Source: Onishia taeanensis
GTDB lineage: Bacteria > Pseudomonadota > Gammaproteobacteria > Pseudomonadales > Halomonadaceae
Reading direction: 5' to 3'
Assembly: GCF_013349955.1 (NCBI RefSeq)
Contig: NZ_JABVXC010000008.1
Span: forward strand, 104,066-168,065
DNA length: 64,000 nt
Shown here: one piece after another, positions 62,602 through 64,000 of the stretch
How the letters are laid out: each line of letters starts with the position of its first letter
Numbering within the stretch: position 1 is the stretch's first letter
Program-made: the position numbers and the translations under genes
Notes under the pieces: generated by a model
Database searches by the model: none
What the model saw: only the letters and a program-made list of their open reading frames with translations
Told to the model about the DNA's origin: nothing

Positions 62602-63657
62602 ATGAGCAAGTTCTGGAGCCCCGGCGTCAGCGAACTGACGCCCTATACCCCGGGTGAGCAGCCGCGCGAGCGCCTGATCAAGCTGAACACCAACGAGAAC
62701 CCCTATCCGCCGGCGCCGGGCGTCGAGCAGGTGCTGCGCGATTACCCGATCGACCATCTGCGTCTCTACCCGGACCCGGACTCTCGAGCGCTACGCGAGG
62801 CACTGGCCAAGGAGCACGGCGTCGAGGTCGAACAGGTATTCGTCGGCAATGGCTCCGATGAAGTACTCGCTCTGGCCTTTCAGGCCTTCTTCCGCCAACC
62901 CCTGCCGTTGACGATGCCCGCCATCAGCTACAGCTTCTATCCGGTATATTGCCGCCTGTATGGCGTCGACTATCGCACCGTGGCACTGGGAGATGAGTGG
63001 CAGGTGCCGCTGGAGGCCTTCGATCCCCAGAGCGGCGGCATCATCTTCGCCAACCCCAATGCACCGACCGGCCACGGCCATGGACGCGACACCATCGCCG
63101 CGCTGCTCGAGCGCGTCACCGAGTGCGTGGTGCTGGTCGACGAAGCCTACGTGGACTTCGGTGGCGAAAGTGCCGTGCCACTGGTCGAGCGCTATCCCAA
63201 CCTGCTGGTGACCGGCACCTTTTCGAAATCCAGAAGTCTCGCCGGCCTGCGCCTGGGCTATGCCATCGGCTCACGAGAATTGGTCGAAGGCCTGGAGCGT
63301 ATCAAGAACTCCTTCAACTCCTATCCAGTCGACAGCCTGGCCAGTGCCATCGGCGTTGCAGCCCTCGAGGACAAGGCCTACTTCGAGGCCTGTCGCGAAC
63401 AGGTGATCACTACCCGCGAGCGCACCCATCATCGCCTTGGCGAGCTCGGCTTCGAGGTTCTGCCCTCCCAGACCAACTTCCTGCTGGTCCACCACCCCGA
63501 CCATGAGGCCGCCCAGCTGTTCGTCGGCCTCCGCGAGCGCAGCATCCTGGTACGCCACTTCAATACCGAGGCACTGCGCGACTTCATGCGCATTTCCATT
63601 GGCACCGAAGATGAAATGAACAGCCTGATCGAAGCCATGGAAGCCATGATCCGCTAG
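62602..63657 (+). CDS. hisC: Histidinol-phosphate aminotransferase
   Basis: 351 aa. PLP-dependent transamination of imidazole-acetol phosphate. KFWSPGVSELTPYTPGEQPR at the start, LNTNENPYPPAPG, VDEAYVDFGG, and the PLP lysine in GTFSKSRSLAGLRLGYA. ATG 62602 matches the family start; 62590 is possible. Lies 12 kb from hisBHAF with its own terminator. Confidence 0.94.
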   Translation: MSKFWSPGVSELTPYTPGEQPRERLIKLNTNENPYPPAPGVEQVLRDYPIDHLRLYPDPDSRALREALAKEHGVEVEQVFVGNGSDEVLALAFQAFFRQPLPLTMPAISYSFYPVYCRLYGVDYRTVALGDEWQVPLEAFDPQSGGIIFANPNAPTGHGHGRDTIAALLERVTECVVLVDEAYVDFGGESAVPLVERYPNLLVTGTFSKSRSLAGLRLGYAIGSRELVEGLERIKNSFNSYPVDSLASAIGVAALEDKAYFEACREQVITTRERTHHRLGELGFEVLPSQTNFLLVHHPDHEAAQLFVGLRERSILVRHFNTEALRDFMRISIGTEDEMNSLIEAMEAMIR

Positions 63658-63695
63658 GCCAGCCACTCAACGAATGGTGCAGGCATAAACGACAT

Positions 63696-63733
63696 CGCCC
63701 CGGCAGCCGTATGGCAACCGGGGCGAATTTTTT
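63696..63733 (+). terminator. Rho-independent terminator of hisC
   Basis: Stem CGCCCCGG (63696-63703) / CCGGGGCG (63718-63725) followed by AATTTTTT. Confidence 0.9.
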
Positions 63734-63879
63734 AAGGCTGGCGACCAGAAGAGGCCTGCAACGACGGGAAACGATCACGACCAACGGGCCTTGTCTTGCA
63801 AAGTTATCTGGCATGCCGTCTTGCGACGCTATCGCGCCATGCCCTCGACGGATTTATCGCCCAGACATGCCCAGACACG

Positions 63880-63912
63880 AAAAAACCCCGGCCTGTAAAG
63901 GACCGGGGTTTT
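63880..63912 (-). terminator. Terminator of the rRNA operon
   Basis: AAAACCCCGG (63882-63891) / CCGGGGTTTT (63903-63912); on the minus strand it lies 12 bases after the 5S gene and ends in TTTTTT. Confidence 0.9.
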
Positions 63913-63923
63913 CTCTCAATAAG

Positions 63924-64000
63924 TGCCTGACAATGACCTACTCTCGCATGGAGAAACTCCACACTACCATCGGCGCTAAGCGGTTTCACTTCCGAGTTCG
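63924..64000 (-). rRNA. rrf: 5S ribosomal RNA, 3' part (runs off the window)
   Basis: Minus strand reads CGAACTCGGAAGTGAAACCG, then AGCGCCGATGGTAGTGTGG, and ends GAGAGTAGGTCATTGTCAGGCA. This is about 77 of ~120 nt of a 5S gene. It shows an rRNA operon on the minus strand extending beyond 64000. Confidence 0.95.

Overview
The window looks like a chromosomal segment of a high-GC gammaproteobacterium, most likely Halomonas or another member of the Halomonadaceae. The evidence is an ectoine hydroxylase gene (ectD), a TRAP transporter, a ferric-iron ABC importer, the tmcA, polA/thrB and hisBHAF neighbourhoods typical of the group, and an rRNA operon whose 5S end closes the window. These assignments come from reading motifs and translated sequence by eye; no database search was run.

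Layout: 0-6 kb holds a lipoprotein, glycerate kinase, a Dps ferritin, tmcA and an SDR-like gene. 6-11 kb is a DctPQM TRAP transporter with a sigma-54 promoter, three matching inverted repeats and an adjacent sigma-54 activator. 11-17 kb holds a SulP transporter and an Fbp-type iron importer in an unusual split arrangement. 17-20 kb is an HlyD/DHA2 efflux pair whose MFS gene is broken by a perfect 38-bp tandem duplication. 20-22 kb has a zinc-ribbon-like small gene and a haloacid dehalogenase.

22.6-28.7 kb is an accessory block of AT-richer, all-plus-strand, mostly unknown genes separated by attC-like recombination sites of different families, one of them Vibrio VCR-like. I read it as an integron cassette array with no integrase in the window. 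It carries a PD-(D/E)xK nuclease-like protein, a DUF2971 protein, two RN-x2-AH (HEPN-like) proteins, a complete IS3-family element sitting inside an attC, and at its edge a Phd/YefM antitoxin whose toxin is truncated to 17 codons.

29-38 kb returns to core genes: polA, a DUF2782 gene, thrB, speA, an FAA-hydrolase and ectD. 38.4-42.8 kb is a compact island bounded by a ~108-bp direct repeat that includes the 3' end of tRNA-Thr. It carries an AAA+ ATPase and a subtilisin-like protease in the order and pairing of the IetAS plasmid-stability/defence system, and has no integrase. 43-64 kb is core: the tRNA-Phe-Gln-Thr cluster, mutY-yggX, an AsmA protein, hisBHAF, selD-selU next to an amidotransferase-like protein lacking its catalytic cysteine, radA, the homogentisate operon hmgA-fahA-maiA with a divergent MarR regulator and a perfect 14-bp palindrome, an AEC permease, hisC and the 5S rRNA end.
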